The position numbers and the translations under genes are program-made. A stretch of DNA of 64,000 nucleotides, taken from contig NW_006768792.1 in assembly GCF_000204055.1 (NCBI RefSeq), forward strand, positions 467,736 through 531,735, read 5' to 3'. The notes under the pieces were generated by a model. The model was not told the DNA's origin. It searched no databases and worked only from the letters and a program-made list of their open reading frames with translations. This document shows positions 45,468-57,925 of the stretch, piece by piece. The stretch is from Melampsora larici-populina 98AG31 (Eukaryota; Basidiomycota; Pucciniomycetes; Pucciniales; Melampsoraceae). How positions within the stretch are numbered: the stretch's first letter is position 1; every line of letters starts with the position of its first letter.

Positions 45468-47689
45468 GTGAGTAAATGAGAAAGCGGATCAATCAGGATA
45501 AGACTTACAGGACCAACATTCTTGAAGAGGATTCTTAAAGGTCACAGCAATATGAAAAATGATGGAGCTTGAAAGAAGGCCTTTGATAAACCACGTCAAC
45601 TTGAAAACTTGCTTGACACCGGTTTTTTTAGACCCCATTCCCTCCAAAGATAAACAGGTGCTATACACTCTACTACTTCTACAGCCTTCAGATTATTCCT
45701 GAAGTCGGCTTTTTATCTCCTTCTGAAGCCAGCTTTTGGACCTTTGAATAAAGATGCCCAAGGCTCACCAGTGCCAAATCACGTTCAAGATAATGAAGCC
45801 GCAAGTATGTAGATAGAAACAATCCTTAGCTTCACAAGCAGTTTTCACAAGAGAAACCTAAAAAGAGAGTATTTGATGATACAAGAAACAAATGATTCTT
45901 CAATTGAAACAAAAGAGCACAATCATTGTATAACTCACCATGATTGCTTTTGAAGTGTTTTGTTGTATATGGAATGAGATTGCCCTACAAGGCTCCATAA
46001 TTTTAGGTTTCTGCACATGCTTCCAAACACAATTAGAAAGAGTTGCAAATCAGAGTCTTTCCTTTGCTTGACAGATGATTGCTTACAAGATGCCTCCAAT
46101 ATTTGATCTCTGGTCAGGGATCAGTTTTGGTATGGTCCTCAAGCTCTCAGTGATGTCCTGGAGCTTTCTGTACCCTCTGAGGATATTGTTCTCACTGCTT
46201 GGATGTCTGGCAAATGCCAACCAGATTGTATTATATTTGCTGTGATTGGCCTAAGCTTTGTTTGGCCTTTCATTGTCTCACTCGGCTACAACGTGAAGAG
46301 CCCATCATCCTCAACAAGGGGGACTACAATCAATCAGGATCACAAAGTGATCACTTAGGCACATTACACAATCAGACCGTTTTACTTAAATGCACATTAT
46401 AAGATATGTTTCTTTTCTATCATCATGACACATAGGTGTGTTCTTTAGGACCATACATAGTACAACCCAATCTTCAAGTTGTTATTTCTCCTTATCCAAC
46501 TCAACTCTTTTATTGTGTTACAATCTTCTCTACAGATTGTAGTTTCCTTTTGATCACTTATAGTCTTTCTTCATAAGACTAAGCGTGATCTCAATCCTCA
46601 CTAGGGAAAGCAAAACTTCCAATACCTTCGGATCGTTCAATCAATGTTTTCCTGAAACAAGTACTTCATGAGTTTCTGATATCATTCTCACAGAATCAAG
46701 CATTATCTAGTGGGCAGAGCAATTCAAAAGACACAACATCAAGTCTGTTAAACTGCCTTGAGACTGAAAGCTGTAGAAGTAGAAGTAGTATAGTAAGAGG
46801 TTTCAACTTTGTATTTTTCCGTAATTTTATATTTTGTAAACTTGCCCATTGTTTCAAATTTTATGTAAAACAATTTTGAAACAGGTCACCTTTTTACCTC
46901 CTGTTTTATAATCAGTTTGTATATGCTTATGAAAATTAACCAGTCAAGTTTTGGGTCTTTTTGATCATGGTACATTACAGGGACTCAGGTCAAGCAATTT
47001 TGCAGCTTGGACCACAAAAGAAGAATCCCAAATTTGTGAATTTTTGCATAAATTTTAGAAATTCGGGATTTCTTTAGCAACATCCCAAATTTTTATGAGC
47101 AGTAATTCTATGCATATTAACAGTGATGAGAAATTCCAAACAACTATAAAACCAAGAAGACTAGACAAACCACATGAAGTGAAAAAGAAAAGAAAGCCTT
47201 AAAGACCAATATTACAAGCATCAAACACCCCCAAAATAAAAAAATAGGGATCAATAGGGGGTTTGAAGTCAAGTTTTTCATGGTATTTTTCCAGTACAAC
47301 AACTTGTCCCAGACTAAAAAAAATACTGTGAACGGAAAGAAAAAAAGGTGTCCCAAATGCTGTCAACCATAGATTTGCAGAAAAATAATACTGCCAAATT
47401 TAAAAACCTGTCTGTTTTGTGAGACTTTTATGCAAAAATATCCTAACTTGAAACCCCCTAGTGTCTTCTCAAGAAGTTGTTGATGGCTGTTGATGGCTGC
47501 TGACTATCTTGTTTTACAAAACAAATTATTTATGTAAATAATTTGTACAATGTTTCCCCGGGGTTTTAAGAAAAGACCATAAAAATCTTGACCTGAGCCC
47601 TCTTATTGTCCACCTCATTGAACAGGATGTAATCCACACATAATCATACCAATTGCTTGATATCAAAGATTCCCTGTGTATAATGCAAT
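45468..47689. other. intergenic
   Basis: No supported gene. A frame around 46115-46400 (FWYGPQALSDVLELS, VLTAWMSGKCQPD) has reasonable composition but is interrupted and unplaced; it could be a relic of a transposon or gene. TTTTGAAACA / TGTTTCAAAATT inverted pairs lie near 46850-46885. Confidence 0.35.
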
Positions 47690-48535
47690 CATGTCACTTG
47701 TGTTCAATCTTATGTTCAGCTGAATTTACATTGACAAACCATTGAAAACATCTTGAAATTTGCTTGAAATCTTTCTGAAGTTTGCTTGAAGTCCTCTTGA
47801 AGTTCGAGGGACTTTCTGGCCTGCCAGTACCTACCAGCTTGGGGCTGTGCTTAATCTTCAGTACTTCCACAGCTATAGCAAGCACTTGTCATTCCTCCTT
47901 CTTTGAAATTGTCATTTGAGATAGTAAAACTGTATATTGCTGAACATTCCATTGCATTGGGATCAACAATTGTAGTAGGCTTAGAGTTGTTCAAGGTGCT
48001 TGAGCTGGTGGTGTGGTGAGTGGCCTCAGTGACTTGTTTATTGAATTTATCATCTACTTTCATAGCTACTTTTTCTAATTCTTCTATATCAGAAAAAGTA
48101 TCTTGTACCATAAAAGCTGATATCAAAATCTCTTCAGGCTTTTAACTATTAAAGTGAGCTCAAAGATTTTTGTCAGTACTTGGTGACTTAGGGTTAGGGT
48201 TTTTGGTGTAGTGCTTGGAGTTCTCTTTTGTATTTGCTGATACACTCTGAATCAAATGATGCGACTTTGAAACACTCTAATAATTTCTTCCAAGTTACTA
48301 GTTGCATTTGGTCTGAGTTGAGTAATTGATCAGTTAGCATGTGACCCCACAAGCTTGCTTCACTGTCCATGTATGATAGGGCAAAGTCTTCTTGTGCTTA
48401 TTTGTTCACAAATGAGGCTGTGTTCATTTGCAGGTATAAGCTGATCTGATTTATGATAACTTCAAATTTCTAGCCTTTGGGCTCCGTCAAAATTCTCTGG
48501 AGTTGCTATCTTAGGAGGTTTGATAACATGAGAGG
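47690..48535 (-). pseudogene. Ty3/gypsy-type gag relic
   Basis: Minus-strand translation gives, in order, KIATPENFDG near 48.52 kb, then after a frame change QISLYLQMNTASFVNK, a stop, EDFALSYMDSEASLWG, TWKKLLECFKVASF and SKYKRELQ. This order matches Ty3/gypsy capsid regions I know. After further disruption comes ISAFMVQDTFSDIEEL and a partial zinc-knuckle-like CYSCGSTED near 47.87 kb. No protease or polymerase follows. At least one frameshift and one stop show it is dead. Confidence 0.6.
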
Positions 48536-49099
48536 TTCGTTGGTCAATTCTTTTGTAGGAGGCATGGGTTAAATGGTTGCTGCAGGATTGTTCTTCTTCT
48601 CTTGATCTGATGTTTGTTCAAGTTCCATTCATCATTGCTCAGATTCCTGTCTCGATCTACACTACACCAAATGACGTCTTTTCCCAGGAGTATAGAAAAG
48701 TAATGTGTGCATGGAACTTTCCAGTGATGGTATAACTTCAGATAAGTCTTTTTGCATTTGCCTCAATCCAACTTATCAGAATCACAACAAAGTATGGCTA
48801 AGCCTGAAGTAGCAGATCATTGTCCAGGAGAGATCCAATTTCCTTAAAAAGGTCAATTTTGAGGTTTTTCAGTCATACCGACATGATTTCTTAAAACTAC
48901 ATTCAACACTGACAAAAGACTCATAGATACCAATTTAGTCTGAATGTATGCCCCTCGTCCTACTCCTGATATAATCTAAGACACACAAGTCAATCTTGAG
49001 TTCAAGAAAACAACATAAAAACAATTCAATCACGATCAAAAACATTGCAAAGAAACAAACATATAGGACTCTATAAAAATGAAACTAAAGAGGTCATCA
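48536..49099. other. 3' intergenic flank of the ABC transporter
   Basis: Contains a lone transposon end at 48660 (next entry). No gene seen. Confidence 0.4.
48660..48700 (+). mobile_element. solo terminus of the foldback-element family
   Basis: CACTACACCAAATGACGTCT, followed by TTTCCCAGG and TATAGAAAAG, resembles the terminus at 10614 read inward (CACTACACCAAATG, TCTTTACC-GG, ATAGAAAAG). No matching opposite end was found to the right, so it is a truncated copy. Confidence 0.5.
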
Positions 49100-52000
49100 T
49101 CAATTTATGACCTTTCCTCCTGATGCAACCTTTGCCATCTCTAACAATTCTTCCATGTTACCAGATCTTCCACATAGTTCTCTAAACGCTGAACCTTTGT
49201 CTGCCAATAAGTCAATTGGTCTTCCAAACTCTAATACTTCTCCTAATCCCAAGACAAGCACTTTATCAAATTCAATGATACTCTTCAGTCTATGGGCAAT
49301 ACAGAGGATCGTTGCACCTGACATCTCTGTTCTAATCGTCTTTTGAATCCTTTCGTCAGATTCGGCATCTGTAACAAAAGTGAATCATATGTCATTGAGC
49401 AGATTGCTCTCAGGCAGGAAAGATCTCATGATGTAAAACAAAAGTTGCGATGTAAGACTCACCCAAGCTAGCAGTCGATTCATCCAGAATGAGAACCGAC
49501 GAATTTTGCAATTTCAAAAGCGCACGAGCAATTGCAAGTAATTGTCGTTGCCCTAGAGATGTTTGAACAGGATTTAATTTTAACCAAGATTACAATTGAG
49601 CAATGGAATGCTCAGCTGGAAAGAACGCACCTGTGCTAAAATTGCGACCATTGTCTTCTACTTCCATATCTAAGCTACTGATATAGGAGATCTCATGACC
49701 CCCCGGGGAACCGCTTCTACTACCACTCGGACCATCACCTACTAGGCCCAACGGAGCTGCCATACCGACTCGGCGGAGAGCGTCCCATACTACTTACCAA
49801 TCAGTACATGACCGGTAAATAACACATAGCCTTCTATCAAAAGCCGACTTACTTTTACTGTCGTCGTGTTCGTCAAAGGGATCCAAGTTCCATCGGATAG
49901 ACCTATAAATAGGAAACAAATCAGAGACCATACTGCAAGCAAGGATAAAAATTGTAGTACTCACGCAGTAAAAAGTACACTCTCTTGCGGAATGATTGTA
50001 AGTCTGCTTCTCAGGCTGGGAAGATCAAGCTTTGAGATATCCTGTCCGTCAATCACAATTCTACCTTCTGAAGCCTCGATGAACCTAAAGAACGATAACG
50101 CAAGCGTGCTTTTGCCGCTACCAGTCCGTCCACATATACCTGTTGAGCTTGAAGATGATCAGAAGACTTGAAAACGTTCTTGAAACCTCGCGTACAAGAC
50201 TTACCAATCTTTTCTCCCGGTTGAGCGTTGAAGCTCACCCCTTTGAGCACCTTAGGTAGATGCGGCGCATATGATACCCAAAGATTTTCAACCTCAATTG
50301 AGCCACTTCGCGAAGGCCAAGCAGCAGGAGGAATGACCCCTGCTTTAGGTTCCTGATCGATGTCAAGGTACTCGTGGATACGTTCCAACTGTCGAGTACC
50401 ACATAAAAGGGTCCTCAGTCATGACGACATCGCGGGTCAGAGAATTGTCGCTGGGGCATACTGACACTGTTCATGTTAATTTCCTGGAGGATGCACTAAT
50501 GTAAGTTATCTCTGCTGGGTATGGAAGATGCTGTCAAACTTACGTTCACACCCCACCATCGGACAATCCACAGACTGTTCGGCAGAAACATAATGAACAA
50601 GCCTATTGATACACGACGTTTATCTGGTCACTCACGTTCGAAAGTTGAATGAAATCACATAAGAAAGCGCAAAGCCGGACAAGGCTGCAGAGGCATTATG
50701 TAGGATCATCCAACACTGAACAAAAGAATTTGTAAGATGAATAATTGTCGATCCTTTGGGTGTTGAGCACAGAAAGATGAACCGAAACCAATAAATGTCT
50801 GAGAGCTTACAGCGACGGCAAAGGTGAATAGCGCGGCAGTCTAGGTGCATGACAAGGAAGTTCATGAGAAAGATTCATAATCAGTACTTTGAAGCGTGCA
50901 CCGATAGATGCAGCTAGAGTGACTCACTACATCAATACGACTACTGAGCCACCTGTTGCAAATCTAATGTTCAAAGCAGAGGTCAAATCAGCTTCCAATG
51001 GATTTACCAAGATGAATAGCACGAACCCAAAGCATGAAGTACGGTCGATTATACTGGTCTATCTTACGGAACATATCATGACTGAAACGTCCGATATCAC
51101 CATACGCCCGGATAGAAGTAGCACCTTGTAAACCTACAAACAGAGATGAGTGTGAGAACTTTGGTTTTGCGAGTTCACAAGAGTTTGTGGTAATATAACT
51201 CACATTCTGTGCAAAGGGAGATGACAGGGGAACGTGTAGTAGATTCAGATCGTTTAATTTCTCGAGTAGATGCCAAGTATATGTACCCTATCAAAACATA
51301 AAAGGATGAAGCTACGAGTGATGCGACTAAAAAGCCTATCGGCAAGACGGTGACAACAACGATCAAGATGAAAGAGGCGGAGATGATATCATTGATGAGG
51401 TAAGTAAGTGTGTCAGATAGATCACGATCCATTGTTTGAACGTCCTTTGTGAATCGTGAAAGGACTCTGCCCATGGGCACCGTATCAAAAAAGCGCACTA
51501 TATAGATGTGAATCTCAGTAATCTGTTGGTATTCATCATTATATGAGATATCACCTTTAGCATTCAATACGGTGCGCATCAAGCAATCGTATATGTTTCG
51601 AGCAGCTTTCAAGGCTTGCATTGTGAAGTAAAATTGTCGAAACAATTGGAACGCAAGGGTGACCAGCCCCGCAAGAGTGTACCATTGCAGATATCTGCCC
51701 GCGTAGATGTCTTGAGTGGTAAAGTCTTTCTCCAGCCGATTCCAGTACAGTAAATCGGGAGACTCGCGCGAGATCTTTGTTATCGTGACCGTGGGGTTGA
51801 AAAGATAAAGACCTGGGTTCCACGTAGAGCCAACTGTCTGCCCTTCTGTCTGACCTGCCCAGTCTTTCAAAACGATTGAAGAGGCTGCGTTGGCAAGTTC
51901 TGATATAAAGTAAAGAACAAGTGTGAATGCTATCGGAAAGAAGCCTCCGAGGGCCTTGAAATACAATCTTCGACCAAGGCCTCAGCACACCAATCAGTAT

Positions 52001-55000
52001 GACGGATAGCCTCAGAAAGTAATACCTACCGATAGACCGTCGAGCTCACTGCTCCAACCGCTTGCTGCTCATCCTCGACTAATTTCTGGGTTGCCTTTGT
52101 CGCAAGAGCAATAGCAGGTTCCGCAGAGGGTCCGGCCAATTCTTCAATAGTCTGATCTTTATGAGATTCCGCTTCCATGATCTCGTGTTGTTTTGGCTCA
52201 AAGAGAAAAGAAGCCGATTTTGAAAGGGAAGGTTTTCCTGCATAGGCAACTTCGCCTTGGTCTAGGGAGACTACGAATGCAGCTCCAGGAAAGCAAAGAT
52301 CAACTGCGTGTGTGACAAGGACACATGTTCGGTTCTTCATCAGACTGCCTTTAAGAACTTTGTTAAACAGATGTTGGGCAGTGTGCGAGTCGACTGCACT
52401 CATAATGTCATCGAGTAGCAGAAACTTGGCGGGAGAGTAAACGCTGTGGAGAAAGGCGAATGGCCAGAGCGGACACTTCAACAAAATTGGTAGCAGTTCA
52501 AATAATCCTGATCAAAATGCGTAAGATACATTACTTACGCACGAGCCAGAGAAATCCTAGCCTTTTGGCCACCACTCAGAACGGTACCTAGCATATTCAA
52601 GTATTTCAATGGGTGTGACATCTTTCATAAGTACTCTTACTACTAACCTTTGTCGCCTATCTCAGTCAAATCTCCGTCAGTGAATGTGAGGAGGTCCGGT
52701 ACTAAAGCGCACGCCTAATTATAAGCGAACTTGTCAGTCTCAGGATAATCGCATATATGGTATGTTAGAGCACCTTAATGACTGCGTTGTAGCGTGCCAA
52801 ATTCCTGAGGGCAAAAGTAATTTGTTTAATATCTTACTCATTTTGATGCGTAATCATGATCTGCTTACATTGCGCTGCCAAACAAAATATTGTTCCTGAT
52901 TGTATCGGATAAGAGCCATGGCTGTTGGGGAGCATATGCAGTCGTATCGGTCAATGTCTCAGCTGGGTCAAGACCCGATTGTCTAGCAACCGGAGAGGGA
53001 AGAAACGCCCTTCCGCTCAATTTATTAGTTTCGCCCAAAAGTGACAGCAGCAATGAGGTCTTCCCCTGTGGGTCCCATGGTTGGAAGTTGTCAGCTTTCA
53101 AAGTGAATCTGGGTTATTGATAAGCTGATCATCCACTCACGCTTCCAACTACAACCCGTTAAACGACACCGGTGAGTAAGATGGATGGATGAGCTCTTCG
53201 AATTGAAAGATTCTTAAACCACAAGATGCTTAGTTGAAGTCTACGTACCCCTTCCAATCACCAAACTCAGCTTGCCAACAGGGAACCCAAAGTTGAGGCC
53301 TCGCAACTGAAAGCCTGACATATCCTTAGCGTCTTCGGGAACGGCACCGTAGGTGAAAGCAGCATCCTTGAACCCGATGAGCGGGTCGCCCTCTTCTTCA
53401 ACTGGCGGTGATAATGTCGAGTATTTCTCAGTCTCGTCTTCGTTGAGGAAATCGTCGATCCGTCGCAAGGCAACATAGGATTTTAAAAGACCACCGATCA
53501 TCTAGCGATATGTTTAAATTAGACAGGATACACGCCAGCTTCGGTAGAGAATTGAACTGAGTGCTTACCCCAGCCATGACTCCCAAAGGGAATCGGAAGA
53601 CGTTGAAGAGCGCGATTGCGGTGAATGCTTGCTCGGCGGTCAAGGTCTGGCCCATGACCTCGGTATGAACATAGAACGTAGCAATGCTAACGAAGATAGG
53701 GATGGCCAAAGAGACTGCCGTTTGGGAGAGTCCCACTAACAATCGCTTGAAGAGTATGTAGAGCTCTGCATCTCTGAGATCAGACATTTTTTCTGTGAAT
53801 TTTGACTCCTGCCTCACGACGAAAGACAATACAGAGCGGCGTGAGGGGTGGCTTATAAAACGGTTGAACAAACGAAACTAACCCATGCAAAGAATTTGAC
53901 AATCTTGATGTTGTTGATGATCTCGCCAGTAAGACCAAGGCGACGATCCGCTGCCCTCATCAATTGTCTCTCTAACTCTGACATGCAGAAGCCCAGAAAC
54001 GTCAGTCTCATGCTTTCAAGTAGGTGAGTATGAAAGGTGAAACACTATCGCTGTTAGCAGAAGGGCTAATGAGACGTACTCGACCATAGGTTGGTGAGAT
54101 AACTTTGCATGGGGATACCAACCACCACGCACATCATCCCCGCCAAAGCACTGTACCCCAATAATATGTAGAGATACGCACCCGCCAGTATCAACTGAAC
54201 GGCACTCTCGGGCCAGAGAAAACTGAAAAAAAAATGTCAGCTGCACTACAGACTAGCGATGACCGTTAAATTGTAATCGTACTGTAGGTAGGCACCAATT
54301 TCTGACAAGCTCATGGTGTCATTAGAGACCAAGTTTGCAATCTTTCCAATCGAGGCCCTTCCTTCGCCTTCTTCATTGTCATATTTACCCTTCAGATTTT
54401 TCCCATCTGTCGCGTCTTGCGTAGGGAAAGTTTCAGCACTACTCGCTGACTTGGGTGTAGTATCAGCTCGTCTTAGGCCTTTGGTGAAGATCAGAGCGAT
54501 AAACAAAGCTCGAATTCGGACAGAAAGCCTTCTACCGAGGAACAGTGCCTATTGGTGGAGACAAATTGCGCGCAGAAAGATGTGATCAGTAAGAAGCCTA
54601 GCTTAGCAAGAGACTGGAGAACCCCACTGACCTCGGCCTGGGAGAAAGCCAAAAACACCTGCGTACATAGCATACCAAATGCATATAGAACACCTAAGTG
54701 ATTAGGCAGGTCTTCTCCGGCAGCTTTAGCTGAGATAAAGCCAAGGATATGTTGAAGAAAGAAAGGTGGTAAAAGCGCTCCGATGGCATTGAACCAAGCA
54801 TAAAATTGCTGACCGAGCAATTCATAACGAAGGTGCCAGGCGAGTGATCTTAATAAACTAGGTTTGATTCCCAATTTTGCGTATTCTGCCTGATCGTGTC
54901 TCCATCGAAATAGGACAGCAGCTGTCTTGTCATCTGGTCGTAAATCAGGAATTGAAGCCTGTGTAGCAGTCTTGAAAGTATGTCGCCATAAGTAACCATC

Positions 55001-56047
55001 GGTGTGTGCGTAATATGCCAAAGCAAGAAGTGAACTACGCGGCTCCAGTGGTGGTGGGATGACTTCAACAGAAGATGGCTGTGATGTTTTCGATGTCAAT
55101 CCTCGAGTTGGGAGCAGCCTGGTAGGCCGAGAAGAGCAAAGCTCAAGCCCAGTAATAAGCAGAAGGATCGCAAAGTTGGCTTCTTGTAGAGTCGCCAAAT
55201 AAAGGCTTTCGGATGACGATGAGTGATCGAGATGAACTAGTATCGCGCCCCGTGCGGTATAGAACGCAAATGGTAGAAAGAGGAGATATGTAGGAATGAG
55301 AAGTGTCTCAAGATTGCTATAAGTGTCGCCAGGATGCTCTTGCTTTCGAATCATTGATAAGCGAAGTTTGACTATAGAGAGGATCGAGGCCAAGCCCCAC
55401 ATCAAAACATGAGGTAAAAGCCACGCAGCGTTTAGTGAATCTGATCCGAGCAGGATGTGTCGAAATTGAAGACAGCCAACGCAAAATAAACCAATCGTTC
55501 CAATAGTCGTAATCCAATCTTTCCAAGCTAGGAAAAGTTTCAATCGTGGATGGCTCCATCTGGGGTCAGTCGATCTTTCTACATCCACCAAGTCAATGAC
55601 AGGAGAAGACTTGATGTATTCCAAGACACCACGCCATTCGTGCTGCTGAAGCTCACTCGCAATCACCTGATCTTCAGCCTCGCAGACCGCATTGGACGAC
55701 ACAGCAAAGCTTTTATTTTTGCCATGAGACGTCCTATTCACAGTATCGGAGCTCGCTAAGAGACCAGCTTCTTCGGGGCTTGAAGACTTGGTGTGTCGAT
55801 CAGATTGAAGCCAGGAATATCTGACGTAGAAATACAAGGTGAAGAGGCGCGGAATAACATAGTTGAGCACCCAGACGGCTAGGACAAATATAGCGGGTAG
55901 TCCATCAAGATAATCTGCCTCGGATGTTGGTGATGATGAGGATTCAAACGCTTGGGCTTCGAAGCGAGCAGAGACATCATCGTTTGAGGTAGCAAAGAGG
56001 TGTTGAGACTCGTGAAGAGCAGCAGTTGACAGTGAGGCAGAAAACAT
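49100..56047 (-). CDS. ABCC-family (MRP/Ybt1-type) ABC transporter
   Basis: 25 exons join to 1723 residues. From the 5' end: 56047-54632, 54548-54283, 54222-54080, 53977-53883, 53808-53569, 53501-53249, 53148-53141, 53065-52869, 52804-52774, 52714-52648, 52587-52539, 52443-52030, 51967-51204, 51133-51027, 50963-50928, 50840-50811, 50715-50636, 50574-50544, 50483-50466, 50388-50205, 50139-49965, 49902-49853, 49789-49631, 49552-49463, 49368-49100. An N-terminal membrane region (TMD0-like) precedes TMD1, NBD1 (GRVGSGKTS near 803-811, LSGGQ, FLLLDD), TMD2 and NBD2 ([20 protein letters not shown]). NBD1 has Asp after Walker B, usual for the asymmetric ABCC type. Likely an ATP-driven exporter of conjugates or bile-acid-like compounds in vacuolar or plasma membrane. 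The short 50963-50840 region is the least certain (about six residues fewer than expected). Confidence 0.9.
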
Positions 56048-56895
56048 TTGATTTCAACGGCGATGAATATTTAGACAAGTTGAGGTTGACTAGAAGGAGA
56101 AGGCCTTCAACTCGGATAAATGGAAACGGGTGGGCTGTTGGTTACTTATCAGAAGTCCCCCCGCCCGAGTGGTCGAGGGAGGGACTTACAGCTAATGTCA
56201 TGTTTTTATACTCACAACAGCAAGATTTTTGGTCTTTTTTTGTTTTTGCCCATTATGAGGGTCACAGACCTCATCAAATCTTGCTTCCTTCGGCAAGGAT
56301 CTTCATTTGCACCTTGTACATGTCCTCGTGTGTTTTTTAGTATACATTGTATTGATTGAGCCCACTCAAAAGAGTTGTAAAAAGTGTTACAAGCTGGAGC
56401 ACCAAATTTGATACAGGACCACTAAAGTGTGCTGTAAACACGGTGTCCAAGAATCCCAATAGCATCAAATCTATCCACAATGAAGATCTGAAACAATGCC
56501 CGACCACAGCGCAGAACAGCGCAGAGTGTGCAAATCCTGTGCTGTGCCATAAAAGTGAGAATCACCCATCCCACTGTCCTGTGCCGAGCGCAGTGAAGAA
56601 AATTTTAGATTCCCCAGCGGTGCGGATTTGCACAGTACAGCGCAGTGAGAGCACAGTTCACTGTGGGCATGGGTTCATTTTTTTCAAGATGTTAGGCAGC
56701 AGGATCAATTTCGCGCATTAAGCAACAATGCAATAGAAAAGGTGTTGTAAACAAAGGCAAATGGGAATTAATAGACATCACACACAAAAAATAGAGATTG
56801 TAGTATAAACAATATAAGACCGATAAATAAAAGAAAAAGAAATTTTACAATCAAGTATAAGAGCTTAAACCAGATCATCACATGGGTACAAATTG
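56048..56895. other. upstream of ABC transporter; repeat-rich
   Basis: Promoter side of the transporter. A single end GTCGAGGGAGGGACTTA of the TA-element family lies at 56172. At 56500-56665 there are repeated GCGCAG/GTGCTGTGC units and an inverted pair TGTGCAAATCC / GGATTTGCACA, suggesting a small degenerate element. No gene. Confidence 0.45.
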
Positions 56896-57483
56896 CTATT
56901 GAGGGGTTTTCTTCTTAATCTTACCCTTGATAAGCTTTTCAACTGCAGCAATTGCTTCTCCAATTTCACCGCTTGGGACAAAGTGCTGCTTGAGCCATTG
57001 GCATACTCCAACAGCCCTCTCGATTGTCCTAGAAGCCAGTCCACCGCGATTGTTAGTAGCCACATTTGCTGCAGTGGAAAATGTCCTCTCTACAGAGCAC
57101 GATGATCCCACACAGCAAAGATAATCTCGAGCTAATTTAGCAATCCGAGGGAATTTCTTCTCATGAACCTGTGTGAGTAGATGAAATCATGAGTTGTGAA
57201 GACCAATATCAATTTCAAGGAAATGAATACATACACGCCACCATTCAAGGATATCAACATTACATCCATATCTTCCAGAAAGGTACTGTTCCAATTCTTC
57301 ATCGCTTGAAAGATCCTTACTTGAATCCTCAGCAAAAACGTTGATTTCTTCGAAGGGATTGACTTTTTTTTGTTCCTTGGGAGGTGCCTGAGGAGAAGGT
57401 GTACTCGAGATATTGGGTTGAGTTTTGTTGTTTTCCGAATAAACAGTCTGTCCATTCTTACACTTCCTTAGGTTAGACTCTTG
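56896..57483 (-). pseudogene. C-terminal fragment of a hAT transposase
   Basis: Exons 57483-57236 (open, but no start) and 57168-56896 join in frame via a GTATGT donor and a CACACAG acceptor; the donor is at 57234. Segments DILEWWR|VHEKKFPRIAKLARDYL, SSCSVERTFSTAANV and LASRTIERAVGVCQWLKQ are the hAT C-terminal dimerisation region (canonical order: WW, FP-LA-lA, SVERtFS, L-W-K). The N-terminal zinc finger and catalytic core are missing: the frame is cut by a TAA at 57484, exactly where the DIRS-like element's flank begins. Either the retrotransposon inserted into this gene or the junction is a later rearrangement. Confidence 0.78.
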
Positions 57484-57488
57484 TTATG

Positions 57489-57514
57489 TTTCTACTAGAT
57501 ATGTCTAGTAGAAA
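57489..57514. repeat. 11-bp-arm palindrome at the hAT/DIRS junction
   Basis: TTTCTACTAGA-TATG-TCTAGTAGAAA, a perfect inverted repeat with a 4-nt loop, six bases from the end of the hAT open frame. Candidate terminal structure of the DIRS-type element, not proven. Two further short hairpins follow near 57577-57604 (GTCACGC/GCGTGAC) and 57676-57700 (CGCGTAAA/TTTACGCG). Confidence 0.6.
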
Positions 57515-57925
57515 CCTAAATTATTTTGTCTTAATGGTTACCCATTCTTCTTAATGGATTAACCATTCTATGGTAGTCACGCTTATTTTAGTTTATGCGT
57601 GACAAGTTATGGATTCAATTACTAATCATTATAAAAGTTTATATAAACAATATCCTACTAAGTGTTTACTAAGTGTACGCGCGTAAAGGTTTACGCGTGT
57701 TTGGGTGGGGGGTCTTTCACACCTTTTCGTGGTAAACTTGTGATCTCTGAATAGTTGAGTTACGGAACTAGTTGAGGGATCCAAGATTACGACGCCAGGG
57801 TATGAAAGTCCCAACACCTAGATGAGACTAAACGGAAGATGGGAAGAGCGGAGTGGTGGGGTTAGTGACAAACCCCTAACTCGGCTTTATCATAAGCCAG
57901 AGCCTGCGCTAACCCACACTTACGA

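Noticed and set aside
46115..46400. Frame with FWYGPQALSDVLELS as a gene
   Set aside because: Reasonable composition but interrupted, no start or splice context, and no recognised family.
48188..48199. Two TTAGGG repeats, candidate interstitial telomere
   Set aside because: Only two units, lying next to a decayed gag sequence; too short to distinguish from chance.
48200..48215. TTTGGTGTAGTG as a right end of the foldback family pairing with the end at 48660
   Set aside because: The two ends face away from each other rather than enclosing an element, and the first lies in gag-like sequence, so the match is probably fortuitous.
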